Part shown: positions 23,086 through 35,700 of the stretch, piece by piece
Position numbering within the stretch: position 1 is the stretch's first letter
Layout: every line of letters begins with the position of its first letter
Assembly: GCA_964007475.1 (NCBI GenBank)
Contig: OZ023273.1
Location: forward strand, 100,854,533 to 100,918,532
Source: Hybos culiciformis
Lineage: Eukaryota; Arthropoda; Insecta; Diptera; Hybotidae
Length of the DNA stretch: 64,000 nucleotides
Direction: 5' to 3'
The notes under the pieces: model-generated
The model's input: only the letters and a program-made list of their open reading frames with translations
Database searches by the model: none
Told to the model about the DNA's origin: nothing
Program-made: the position numbers and the translations under genes

Positions 23086-23765
23086 ATTTTTGGTTTTTTA
23101 TTTTTTTTTAGCGACATTACAGAAAATTTCAACTATGTACTATTATTTTAGTAATTAAAGTAAATAATCTGAATTTTAATCACCGAAAATAAAATAAAAA
23201 GTGAAAAAAAAATGTTTTTGTATTAATCATAACATATGACTAGCATGATTAAGCATCATAACTTATGATTTCAGGTAAATCATAAGATAATCACGATGTA
23301 TAACGTAGTAATTATATGCAAAGATTATTCATCTTGCGCGAAGATTTTTAATCATAGGGCTATTTTTTCGTTATGATTAGGAGTCTATGACTGATATAAT
23401 CATATTGAATGAAAAGGCATTTCTCTGCGTGCAGTTTTTAATTTGAATAAGACGCAACGACGATTGAGAAGAGTTTACTACTAACTATTTCATTGATTCA
23501 CTACGAGTTAAAACAAAAATTATTATGGAGGCCATCGTTGAAGCATAGTTTTTAACCCAGAAATTTATTTTTAAGTATTTACAACAGAATAAAAATAGAA
23601 TTACTTGCCAACTTACTTTTGCCAAAACCATTTCCATTAAAGCTACAACACGGAAATATTTAATCGTTATATAAAAAAAAATTAATAAGTGTATATAAAC
23701 GAATTCATTTATTTAAAAACCAAAGCATAACATTTTAGTTCTATTGTAAGATTTATTTTAGATAA

Positions 23766-23955
23766 TTATAATCCACAACCACAATCCGCAACTTGAAGTC
23801 CTGGGTCAGCGTGAGCCAATGGCGCTGCCTATAATTGAAATGCAAATATTCAAATTTTAATAAGTTTTGTCCAAGTAGAAAACTTAATTAAGTCATCTTA
23901 CGTATAAAATTGATAAAATTATAACTGCTATTGCGACAATAATTTTAAACTGCAT
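23766..23955 (-). CDS. Tiny secreted Cys peptide, 38 aa (two exons)
   Basis: Exon 1 (23955-23902) encodes 18 residues, MQFKIIVAIAVIILSILY, a signal core ending in donor GTAAGA. Exon 2 (23828-23766) follows an AATTATAG acceptor in phase 0 and encodes AAPLAHADPGLQVADCGCGL plus stop. Cleavage is likely within AAPLAHA, leaving DPGLQVADCGCGL or a slightly longer form. A polyadenylation signal AATAAA lies only nine bases after the stop (23757-23752). Upstream are an arthropod initiator TCAGTT (23996-23991) and a TATA-like AATAAATA about 30 bases before it. The pattern P-L-x(2,3)-DPG-x-x-V-x-(x)-DC-x-C resembles Drosophila Bomanin immune peptides, a resemblance based on few residues. Gene structure is well supported; function is inferred. 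Confidence 0.75.
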
Positions 23956-23990
23956 GATATCTTTTTATTTTTTACTGAATTTTGAAAATA

Positions 23991-24028
23991 AACTGAACTG
24001 TTTAATTCATATGCTGGAAATATTTATT
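23991..24028 (-). promoter_or_regulatory. Core promoter of the 38-aa peptide gene
   Basis: On the minus strand a TATA-like AATAAATA (24028-24021) is followed about 30 bases later by TTCAGTT (23997-23991), a good arthropod initiator. The predicted 5' UTR is about 40 bases. Confidence 0.45.
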
Positions 24029-24903
24029 AAATGTTGTTTTAAAAAAATAAATAAAAGCTTAATTAAATAATGGCAATTTACGTCTGAGTATTTTGCACAC
24101 TTAAATTTAAGGATATGCGATTTTCGTTTTAAAAAAAATATTTCAGATATACTCTTAAGGTTAAAAAACCATGTAAATATTTTGTCATTATTATTATTAT
24201 TGTTATTAATTTATATGCAATCCTTGGGTTCAGGTATGTGATTTTATTTGGAAGGAACATAAGAACCAAACTTTTAACTTCATGTTACAAGGTTTATAGC
24301 ATGAATTTTATATTGTCTACAGTATATTGAATTCAGGACCTTTAGAGACATTTACTTAAATTTCATATTGGTTTAAAAAATTATTATACGTTTTAATTCA
24401 ATTTATACATTACAATAATTTCACACAGAATTATTAAAACAAAATATAATAATTTTACAAGAATTATTAAAACAAAATAAAACATTATAAACTAGAATAT
24501 AAGCGCTCACTTAACATCAAAGTTAATCAAATTCCTAATTATTTTTTGTCATAAATTTTATTTAATATAGAAATGTGTCGCAATTATATGAAACTAGCCC
24601 AAATAAAAATTAAGAGATTTATAAAGTTAGTTTACCAAAACATACTTTTATCGCTATTTCATATAATTTATGGCAAATTAATGCAATTATAAAAAAAAAT
24701 AAAAATATTTTATGGTATATAATAATACCTATAGAGGAATATTCTCATGCGATATATATATAATACATTTATTTACTTTCTTTCCATTTGAGATAATATT
24801 TTTATTCTTTTATAAACGTAAATTGAAAAATAAATATTGACAATAATATTTATATTCTCAATTTAAAATTTATTTACTTAAATAAATAAAATAATGAAAA
24901 AAT

Positions 24904-24952
24904 TATAAATTGTACTTCGAAGCTATATTATTGCTGCACACCTTGATCAGAT
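24904..24952 (+). promoter_or_regulatory. Core promoter of the 46-aa peptide gene
   Basis: TATAAAT at 24904-24910 is followed by TCAGAT at 24947-24952, close to the arthropod initiator TCAGTY. The spacing (about 40 bases) is a little longer than usual, so the start site may lie slightly upstream. The start codon is at 24964. Confidence 0.4.
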
Positions 24953-24963
24953 TTCATATCAAT

Positions 24964-25239
24964 ATGAAGATCATACGGTGTTTTCTTCTTTTCGGAGCTA
25001 TTTTAGCCTTATTACAAGTAAGTTCATACATTTTTAAACAATTATTTTTCATTTCAAAATACGGTAATAAAATTATCAGTGGGTTTCATCAACTCTAAAA
25101 TATCATATAATATTATTTTAAATTATTAAAAAGTTAATGTTATTAATTATAGATAGCACAGGCCGACGGCCCTGGAACATGGAGGTGCAAAATGTATCCA
25201 CCCACTAAGGATTACCATTGTGAACTCAGTCGATCTTAA
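24964..25239 (+). CDS. Tiny secreted peptide, 46 aa (two exons)
   Basis: Exon 1 (24964-25017) encodes 18 residues, MKIIRCFLLFGAILALLQ, followed by donor GTAAGT. After a 135-base intron ending in TTATAG, exon 2 (25153-25239) continues in phase 0 with IAQADGPGTWRCKMY, then PPTKDYHCELSRS and a stop. IAQA-DG is a good signal cleavage site, giving a mature peptide of about 24 residues with two cysteines ten residues apart. The exon layout equals that of the two other peptide genes nearby. An AATAAA occurs near 25352. I do not recognise a family; antimicrobial, venom or salivary roles are possible. Confidence 0.78.
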
Positions 25240-26440
25240 ATTTTAATGCAGTTTTTTTTATTTTGTATTAATTTAAATTTGTAAATACATGATGGAAATA
25301 TAAATGCTAAGTGAAATACTAAAGGAAATTCATATCTTACTTATTTTATTGAATAAAAATTAAGGAAAATTAAATTTTGATATAGAAAACATGTTTGCTG
25401 AAGCTGAATACAATCGGACGAATATTTGAAATTGTTAACTTAATAAATGTACAATCGATATAAAAGTTTTTAAAATTATATTAGTAAATAAAATGTACGT
25501 CCAATATAAATTTATTAAAAAAAATATTTCCCACCTTCTTAATTGATTGAATTTAAAATAAATTATAGAAATAAAAGTTTTTTTTTTTTGGTTTTTGTTA
25601 ATAATCTATTAAATTCTAAGCAACTTTTGACAATATTTGCATATATTTGAGAAAGTTCATCTTCAAAACTTTATTTCCTAAGTCTTTATTACTTTCTCCT
25701 CTATCAAATTAATAAAATTCATATTTCTTTCGGTTTAAACTTTCTCGCTCATGAGAATTGCAAAATAATTTATAGGTATATACATTATTTGTTTAATGTC
25801 TTCAGTGACATATGAAAATTAATATCTCTTTACAAGTTGTTTTAAAAGCATACATTGTAATTTCTTTTTTTGCTTTTTAAATATATTTTAGTTAAGAGAT
25901 ATAAAAAAACATACAGTTTTCCACAGTAAAAGCAATTAAATTTGTAGATTTTACATAGATTTTCATTTTATGATAAATTTTGAGAAATTATTTTTGTACC
26001 TAACGTTAAAAGTAAATATTATTATACATGAGTTAATTAAGAGGAAACTTGTTTAAAGAAAATAACATTTAGGTTCAATCAGTATTACAATAGTTTTTAA
26101 TAGAGTTTTAGATTAAAAAATGAAGAAAAAAAAATTATTTAATATCATTTTGATGAAAACGTGAGATTAAAAAATTGTTTCCCGTTTATTCGTATTCGAT
26201 TATAATCTGAGATTCGTTTTATAAAAAAATTGTTATATTATTTAAAATTTTTAAATTATTAAAGAAAAAACAAAATTCTAACTAAGTTATGTATCTTTTT
26301 TTAAGAATCATAAAATTATTTCTTAAAATATTCTTCGTAGATATTCTACGGATAACATTTGTGATTTTCTTTTCGTTATATTTTTATTTTTATTATTGCT
26401 ATAATTTTTACTTATTAATTATAAAATTTACTTATTAATT
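25240..26440. other. AT-rich non-coding stretch
   Basis: It contains the short 3' UTR of the 46-aa peptide gene. I see nothing else. Confidence 0.45.
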
Positions 26441-26442
26441 AT

Positions 26443-26720
26443 CCAGCGCCGAAAGTAGTAGACTAATTTTCATGAAAAAACCTTTTCAATGGCACCGGTT
26501 TTATTCAAATCGATTCATTGGTCCAGAACTTTTTAGGCAACATACACAAACGGACTTTCATATATAAGAAGCAGACGAAGAAGAAGAAGAAAAAGAAGAT
26601 GAAGATATAGGTTTATCCAGCAATCTGAAATTTTGAACTCAAACCCTTTGTGGTTAAATTCAACAGTAGGCTTGGAATATGAATAAAATAAATTTGCCCT
26701 AACAGACCCACCCATCCTAG
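26443..26720 (+). repeat. Interspersed repeat fragment, family shared with 45.9-46.15 kb
   Basis: TTTCATGAAAAAA, CAATGGCAC, TTGGTCCAGAA and ACATACACAAACGG occur in the same order and similar spacing in the segment at 46010-46140, and both end in TATATATAA. A GAAGAAGAAG tract follows (26575-26600). It looks like the 3' part of a retroelement. The minus-strand frame at 26533-26715 falls inside it. Confidence 0.55.
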
Positions 26721-29700
26721 GTGTCTAAACAATCTGCAATTGAAATTTTATCTTAGTAAATCGATTTAGCCGCTTCAGAGGTTGAATTTGACTATTAAAC
26801 ACGACAATTAGAAGTAAAGATATTTTATATAAATGATTCTTTTAATTAATTATTTTTTTATTCCTAAAATAACAAAATATAATTTCTTTCAGTTTTTTTG
26901 CTAGATTTAAGATTTCTTTTATAATAATTTTTAGTATAATTTATGAACTATTCATCATAAAAGCTTCTATTGAAATTTTTGTTCTTTTTTAGTTTTGTAT
27001 AGATATTCATGTCAATGATTTCATATAATAACAACTTTAAAATTATTTAAGTCTAAGTCACATAAAAAACATAGATAATTTAAAAAAAAAAAATGTCTCA
27101 TCTATATAATATCGTTGTTACATTACACAAATAATTCAAATACAAACATTATTTTATCAAAAAAAAAAGAATCAACTCAAAATTAAAAAAGATTTTTATA
27201 ATATACTATACATTTTCATAAATTTTTAAACAAAATTGTAAATAAGTTTTACACATGTGACAATATTTTAATTTAAAATTATATACTATAATTAAGCCAT
27301 TAAAAATTGTTTAATTAAACAAACAATATTATGCGTACAAAAGTATATATTATTATATAATAAGCTATAGATACTTATATAATATTAACATTTACAGCAG
27401 GTAGGTGTATTATTATAAAATTAATTATTTTATTATTGCCTGATTAGATGTTATGGAAGAGTTGAATATTAACACTTTTTGTAAAACCAAAAGCAAAAAC
27501 AAAATGAAATTAAATTATATGATTAAAAAACCGGAAAGTCATTTTTAACTTCTATCTTTAATAATGATAAATAGAAGTTAATATATAAATGTAGGTATAG
27601 GTATTAGACACACCAATTTTATATTAAATCTCTTCTACTTTGCTGTCGTACAGCTGTAGCTTATACATAACCATATAAAATGGAAATGTAAACGCGCAAA
27701 ATTATTAATATGTTTATAATGTTATCAATTTAAGATATTTTACTAAACAAATAATTGATATTGGTTATTCATCATTTTCAGATGGAATTTACGTAAAATC
27801 GCCTTAGTGCTTTTCTAATTTTTTTTTTTTTGGTAACGTAATAGAAGGTAGTCAGTCCTATTTTAAGTTCTCTGAAATTCACTTTGGAGCCCGAGCTAGA
27901 GGTTCTCATTGGGTACTCCGTTTCCCAGCTTAATACAAATCTGATTTAACCGATCGTAATGATCGAGTTCGAATCCAGAATTTTCTGAATTTTTATTTGA
28001 ATCTACAACTTGTAACCCTCAATTGGGTATTCAAGAATTCAGATTTTGTAGTTCACAATTCAAACATGATACTATCTTTAACTAACTATAAATTACAAAA
28101 CAAAAATTAAAAACAAACAAATAAATTTTTTTTTAGTTTAGCAATCAATGTCAACAGAGAGTTTTAGTTTTGGTGGAGCTATCAATGTCAACTGGTGTTT
28201 TAATGTTGAAAACTTTAATCAATAAACTGCTGTTAATTTTATTCACTTTTATTTAAATCTTTATATTTAATATCTTGTACTTAAAATCATATCATTATGT
28301 TTACTTGAATTCTTTATATTTTTAAACTTTTAGTTGACAGAATAAAGTTTTTATTGAATGTTTCTTAATCTTGACAAATAAAAAGAAAAATATTATTTCA
28401 TTCCTGGTTGAATTCACTTTGAATAATATTATTATTATGTGAAATCAGCAATCATTTAATTTTAAATGCAAATTATTAATGACCTCACTAAAAATAAAGG
28501 ATTTAATTTATTTAAAACGTTTTCAATAAATTTTATTTGTTATCATGAACCAAAAAAAATTGGAAAAAGTTCATATAAGTACCTTACCTAATATATTACA
28601 AGTAGTACCAAAAATATATAAGATAAATAATTTAAAAAACAAATTTACCAAATAAATGAAATAAATTCCAAACATTTTATTCCTGTTAAAGATTCTTTAT
28701 AAAAACCTAAAACAAAATTTAAAACAAAAATTAAAAAAAGGAAACAAAACATATTAAATAAAAAATGTATAAATACAAAACAAAATTTAATTCAATCATC
28801 TGTTTTCAGAATTGTTTGCAATTAACATCAGTTGATAACAACAATAAAATGTCAATTAAAAGCGACAAAACATTTCCCTTTTCTTACAAACTTTTCTAGT
28901 TTAAAATTAAAAGTATTTGTTGTGTCATCTTCTTCTATCATGTGTTTGACATTTTAACTACTTCAAATTTGTACTTTTGAAACACAGGAATAACATTAAA
29001 AAGTACTTTACAATTACTATCATATTGGTAAAATATTTTTATCCTCAAGAAAAGCGAAGGAATTTTTGCACGGTTGACGTAGAGCTTGCAAAAACAGAGT
29101 AAGTTTTCACAGGACCATACCGATGTATGGCTCAAAGATCAATTTTTGGTACCTTGAATTATGAAAATTATATAAAATAAGCAATAATAAAACACTTACA
29201 TCGGTTTATGTGTGTGTGAAAATCCTTGAATTGAATTTATTTTATAGTTTTTTTAAAGCAAAAAAAAAAAGATTTCAATTTACTTTTATTGAATTTAAAT
29301 ATTTTACATGTAGAAATTAATGTAGATTTTATTTTAATATTTTTGTTCATAAAATTAAGAAAAAATTTAATAATATTTTCTTAATTTCATAAAAATTTAA
29401 AATGATGCAAATTCTAATATTAATTGGTATTATTTATTTTATATTATAGTTGCTATTATTATTATTATTATTTTAATTATATATTTCTTTTAGTTTGCAA
29501 AAAAAAAGTTAAAAATGGCACGCACAATTATCATAAAAGCTCTACTTTATTTTTATTTTTTTTTTAATCAAATACAATTTTTAAATAACAGATAGATAAA
29601 ATAAATTTGAATAATAACAATTATTAATTCTTTATTTATTATTTTCTATAAATAGATTTCATTTTATTTTTTTAAACAACAAACACTTAAATTAATAAAA

Positions 29701-32700
29701 TTAATGTTCTTTTAATTTTCTGTCGGTTCAATGAATTACAACTTCAAATATTAAAAAAAAAAAGCTGCCTAATTTTATGTTCTTTCTATATGAAATTCTG
29801 CTAATACAAATTCCAGATATTTTGAAGTATTTTTTGTTTAACATTATTTGGGTAATGGGTATATAGGTATACTTCATAAAAAAAATTAACAAAATTTTCC
29901 AATAAATAATTTTACACAACATTACATGATTACATCCTATTGAATTATACACTAGGCAATAATGAGTATAAGGCTAATATCTTAATTTACACTTGGTTTT
30001 TTTTTTTTTGAAAGGAAGTTTCGTTCCTAAACTATGTTTCTTGCCCCTTCATCCACATAATAGTTATAAAATTGAGTGCTTAATGTTCTAAACAACCTTG
30101 GACCTCAGCGATTACTTTTTATTTGCTTTATTGTCTTTTGAAATTTGGTCAATTCAGTTTATATGCTTATTAAGTAGTCAAAATATGCAACACAACGAAT
30201 GACTTATTACATGATAAATAGAAGGACCAGTAGAAGTGAAATGTATCAATAAAGTGACGTAATATTTATATGGAACTTTTCATTAGACCTAACCAATATT
30301 TTATGCGGGTGGTTAAATTTATAAAATTTAATAAACTTTATGTAAATAAAAAATTTCTATTAAATAGTGTGCGTACATAATTACAATGTACAACATGGGT
30401 ATTTATATTATGTATATTTTTATGCATTTATGAATGAAACTATTTTTTAACATTAAAACATACTGCTAATTGAATTCATTGTAATCTTTTTAAAAATGTT
30501 TTTTTTATGAAATAGGTGGGTATTTTTTTTTCGTAATTCCATTCATTTAGTGACAATTAAAAAATAAATAAAATAAATAAAAACTTTTAGTATGTAAAAC
30601 TGTATAGTAATTAGTAATTACAAAAAAAAATAACCCTTGAAAATAAAATCAATTAAAAAAGAATAAGACAAAAAAATCAATATCAGAAGGTATGTACTAA
30701 ATGTACAAAATAATGGTGTATGCTTAGTTAATTATTTTATTGCCAATAAAACTTTATAAAAACATAAAAAAAAAAACTGTACAAAACTTTCTGTCAATTC
30801 AACCCTTTTCATTAGAAAAAAACTATTTAGTTTTGACCACATCAGATCTTCTCTTCTTTAGTATTTTTTTTTTCATTTATCTTTTAAAATTATTGAAATT
30901 CAAACTTAATTTTGATTTGTGTTGCTCTAAGCCGCAGTTAACGATTAATTAACCTATCTTATACATACCCATATTATTACAAGTTTTTTTTTTCCTAATA
31001 ATCTCTTCAGAGGGCTGAAGAATTCTAAAATCAAATCAAGAATTAAATAAAAACAAATTAAATTAATTTTCTATCCTTCTTTGAGTTGCCTCTAAAGTAA
31101 TATTAAAGAAATTAGTATGTACTCTTTAAAAAAAAATTATGTAATGTAAGTAATTCTATCAAAATTTTTTTTCCATAATTTCCATGCTAATATCTAACTT
31201 CCCTTTAATAGGAAACACTAGTTAGGAAAAAAAACCTTTAATGTAGAAAAAGAAAATAATGAAGAAATTGAAAATTCTAACATTACATGCTTTTTTATAT
31301 ATATTAAAACAGAATTATAATTGTTTTTCGTTAATTAACCAAAATAAATAAATACAATAAACTTTATGTGGGAAGAAATCGAAAATCAAAATTATTTACA
31401 TTTTATCGAATTTGTCACGCCTAAAATTAATGGTACACAATATACTGACCGCATACCAACATAAAATATTTTCTGGTTAAATAAAAATTAAACACATTGA
31501 ATATATTCTTCTTTTATTTGAAGTGGAAAAATAAATAGAAAAAAAAAATATCGAAAACCAATTAGTTCAACAATAGGAAAATTGAATAAAGTGTAGTTTT
31601 TTCTGTTTCTCTAGTTATATTTTGTATATAATGACAAAGAAGAACAACATTGTACTATTGGTTTTTTTTCAAATATATGTTTTCAACATAACATGTAGAT
31701 ACATAAGGGAACGAGATAGGAATTGAAAATTAGGCAGCAATATTCTTAAGAAAGAAAAACGATATTTATATATTTTCTATAATAGTAGTTTCAATAAAAT
31801 ATTTTCATTCGTACATTTTTATTTTATTAAATTTCACTTTTACCACAATATTTAATTTATTTATTTTATTAGATTTCTTCGTGCTAAAAATTTAATTTAA
31901 TTTTTTTTATTTTTTCTTAATATTATTTTGTTACTTTTAATATATAAATGAATTTTATATTTTATTTACAAATATTTGTTATTTAATAATTTAATAAAAT
32001 AAAGATGTTTTATTCTGTTGAAATAAATCTCTTTAAATGTTTTTTTGAAATATTAAAATAAAAATAATACATAGAAATAATTAATGCAATATATTTTGTA
32101 CGAAGCTTACTGTCGAATAGAGAAGTTGTCAAGGATAATGGGGGAAAGTTATAACATTTGTTGGGTGGCACCAATTATTAGTTTATTAGATTATTGAGAT
32201 AATTTATGTACATAGGTACCTAACCAGTATTAATTTTCTTTCATATCGATATTGCAAGAAAGAAAGAAGATTTTTTTTATTAAAAATTCTAAAGATATAC
32301 GAATAAAAAAGTTATAATTTTGCATATGAATTAAATTTTAATCATTTTATCTTCTGTACTAACACGAATGCTTTATTCAAACTCAACTAGAAATTAGTTT
32401 AATATTATTAATTTTATTCATTATTATAAACATTAATATATATATATGTTCTTTACATAATAGTTTGAATATATAATTCGTCTTCCTACATCATCTAAAA
32501 AAATTGAGTTGTTATATGCTTTTATTTTGATTTGCGTATAACCAATTTTTTTACATATATTAGTTAAAAAAAAAAATTAGACAAAACAGCATAATCAAAA
32601 TCAAGTTGGAGGTTAAATTTGAAGCAACAGAGAAATAATATATACATTCTAATGACGACATTAGTTAAATATAATAAAAAAAAATTTCTAACTGCACCAA

Positions 32701-35700
32701 ATCGATTTCTATATAGACCTACACTGTGACAACATCATCTGCAATTTGTATATGAAAAAATAAAAAGTTAAATAGAAAATTAATCGATTTTCAAAATGAG
32801 AACGGAAATTTTTAAATTGTTCGTTTTCTTGTTTCAATTTATTTTTATTTAACTAAATTTAAAGATAATTTTTATTAATTTTGTGGGTTTGGCCACTGTT
32901 ATGTCCACAATTGAATGAACGAAAAGGTGTACAAATAGTTGTACATAAAAGGGTGTACAATTAGTTAGAAGGTATATTAGATACAAATTTATAGTGCGTG
33001 TTCAAACTTATCTTATTATATTGTCGTAATAATAAACTAAATTTGTTTTCAATTAATTTTTTTTAACTTTTGGAACAACCACAAATAATAATTATAAGAA
33101 AATAATAAATTAAATTTTAAAGGAAAAAAAAAATGAACATTTTTTTGAAAAGTCATAAAAATTAATCTAAAAAACTACCAAATTTCCTAATATCACGCAA
33201 TCGAAAGCATTTTTTATTTTATTCAGGAGACATAAAGGACAGTAAACTTTCAATTTTTAAGCACGTGTCTAATTTTTATTCAACAAATTGCGAAAAGAAA
33301 AAAAACTTTCTGACGTTTTTATTAGCACAAAGAAAATATAAGAAAACAAAATAACACCAGGTTCAAATAAATCATCGTAAGCTTTATACATATATATATT
33401 GTAGTTTTTTAATTGATGCACAAAAATGGATAATTAAAAAAACAAAAAAAGGAAAATTACGTTAAATATTTTATTCGGCGCGATACCAAAATGAAAATTT
33501 ATATATTTTGTTTTTTTTTTTTTTTTTGTTTTTTTCTCTATGTACAATTATTTATTAATTTATTTTTTTGCCTTTATGAATTATTTAATTAAATTTTATT
33601 ATTAGGTATATTATTTATATTAAAAAAAAAAAGAAATAATATAATATAAAATTTTTTTTTTGGTTTTCTATTCCAAAAATAGAATTAGAAAAAAAAATTG
33701 ATTAAAAACAAAAATTTATTTTCTAACAGCAATATGTCTTGAACCAACGAAAGCTTAAATTCAACTGAAATAATATAAATAACGTGATTATTTGTTGTTA
33801 AAATTGTGAATTGTGTCGAACTAAAAGTATATTTTGTTGACATAGGTTCGTTAGTATAATATAACGTCAAAAAAAAAAAAAAAAAAACGAAAAAGGATAT
33901 TTTTGTATTTTGTTTTTTTTTTACAGCATACTGTAAATTAATCATCACAAGCTAACCTTTTATTGACAATACGTTGTAATAATTTGGCTGTAGATTTTCT
34001 TAGCTTTGCTTTTTTATACTATATAATAAATGAAATTATTAATTTTATATAAAAAATTAAATTTGAGCAATTAGAAAAACTTAAAATCAAGAAAAATAAT
34101 TATGAAAAAACATGTAAGCTGGAGAGACAGACAACAATTGGCCCAATTTTATTTCATTCAAAATTAACTGTAGAATATTTTATTCAAGTATTAAATGTAT
34201 AACGGAAATAATTCTTACGCGCCATTATAAACTCTGCCTTTATCAATTTATATAAATATAATTATATATCAAAGGATATTTTCAAAATATCCTTTTTTTT
34301 TTAAACTACACTTATGTACTTTTGTGTAAATATAATATTCCTGTCAAACATGATGAAGTGAAAAGCAATAAGCTACAAGGATTCTACAAGTATATACGTT
34401 ATAATTTCTTTTTTTAATGACATTCAAATTTCTTGATAAAAAGGTAAAGTAATTACATAAATGTAGAAGAATGTTATAAAAATAAACACAAAAAGCAATT
34501 AATAAATTAATGCAAATATGTAGTAGGTATTTGAGAAGTTCAAGTTCAGGATTTTGTATTCTCTTTTATAAAAAGAATTTATTTTATAAGAATTAGAAAA
34601 CAAATAGTAAATAGGCTAGGCAACATTTTAAAATAATTAAATTATTGTGCAAAATTAATTCGAAAATGTTGAAATATCTGTAATATTTAACTTCATTCCA
34701 AGCAACAAAAAAGTTCGATTGCCTCAATTTGTTCCGTCTTATATCCAATTTGAATTATCTTCTACGAAATATTTCTAACAAAATAGCGAAAACTTTTCCC
34801 TGGTTTTATTTTTCTTTATTTGACAAATTGATTATTGGGTAATACCGTGTAACCTTACCCAAACCGTTACCCAAACCGTTGAAGAATTTATGATTCACCC
34901 ATGAGTTCACTCAATATTATGAATAAATTGTTTGTATACCTACTTACAAGTTTTCCATCCGTAAGAAATACTAATTTATATTTGATTTTATTTATAGAAT
35001 TATTGTACTATTGCAGCTTTGGGAGGAGAAATTTTAATCATGCGTATTAAAAGTAAACATAATAATTCTGTTATAAAGCTTAAAAAGTCCTTTATTATGG
35101 GATTTTATACCAATTCATGTTGTCTATATATTTACATTACACTTAAATTCAAATATTGGACACATATAACTTTTTATTTCTAAAAATAGCTCAATTTTCT
35201 ATTTCAATTTCCACTAACGTCTTGGTGTTAAAAGCTTTATAAACTCTTGTCATTGTAAATATTATTTTTACTGAAAATGCAATTGATAGAAAATTCATTA
35301 TTATTTTACTATATGTTCGTTTAGAACTTTTGAATTTTATGATAATTGAAAATCTTAATCAAAACCCATATTAATTTTAATGACTGAAAATTATTATAAG
35401 TTTTAAATTTTATAATTAGCACAAAACCGCCCATCTATCAAACTAAATGCTTATAATTTCGCTCACTTCCAAGTCAACTTAAAAGTCTAATAAATAATAA
35501 ATAATTTTCATTCAAAATAGGTATATAATTATTTTACATTTCTTTAAAACTTTTAATGGATTCTGATAAAAAATTAATATGCTGGGTAGATTAGAGGAAA
35601 ATGATAGACCTTGATGGTTTCCAAGGATTCGGATGAAATTCTTTTTATTTGTGTAAATATATAACACATTGTATAAAGATATTAAAAAAACCTGATAAAT

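Larger units (their letters stand above)
22506..23434. mobile_element. Foldback/MITE-like element with AATCATAA repeats and tRNA-like arms
   Basis: The termini are CACACGGAGAGAAAT (22506-22520) and an inverted ATTTCTCTGCGTGCAG (23419-23434). Sub-terminal parts on both sides carry ATGATTAT/AATCATAA motifs many times in opposite orientation. The centre holds two tRNA-like segments in inverted orientation, separated by AT-rich low-complexity DNA (T-rich runs with ATTTAATT units, 22757-22880). No target duplication or coding region is clear, so the superfamily is open. Confidence 0.5.

Noticed and set aside
23596..23640. Short minus-strand start MEMVLAK with a GTAAGT donor near the peptide genes
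   Set aside because: It looked like a fourth signal exon but is too short and not hydrophobic enough, and no second exon follows.
28938..29135. Minus-strand frame with several Cys (CENLLCFCKLY)
   Set aside because: It stands out as less AT-rich, but there is no ATG, and an in-frame stop lies just before the first possible codon; splice sites are unclear.
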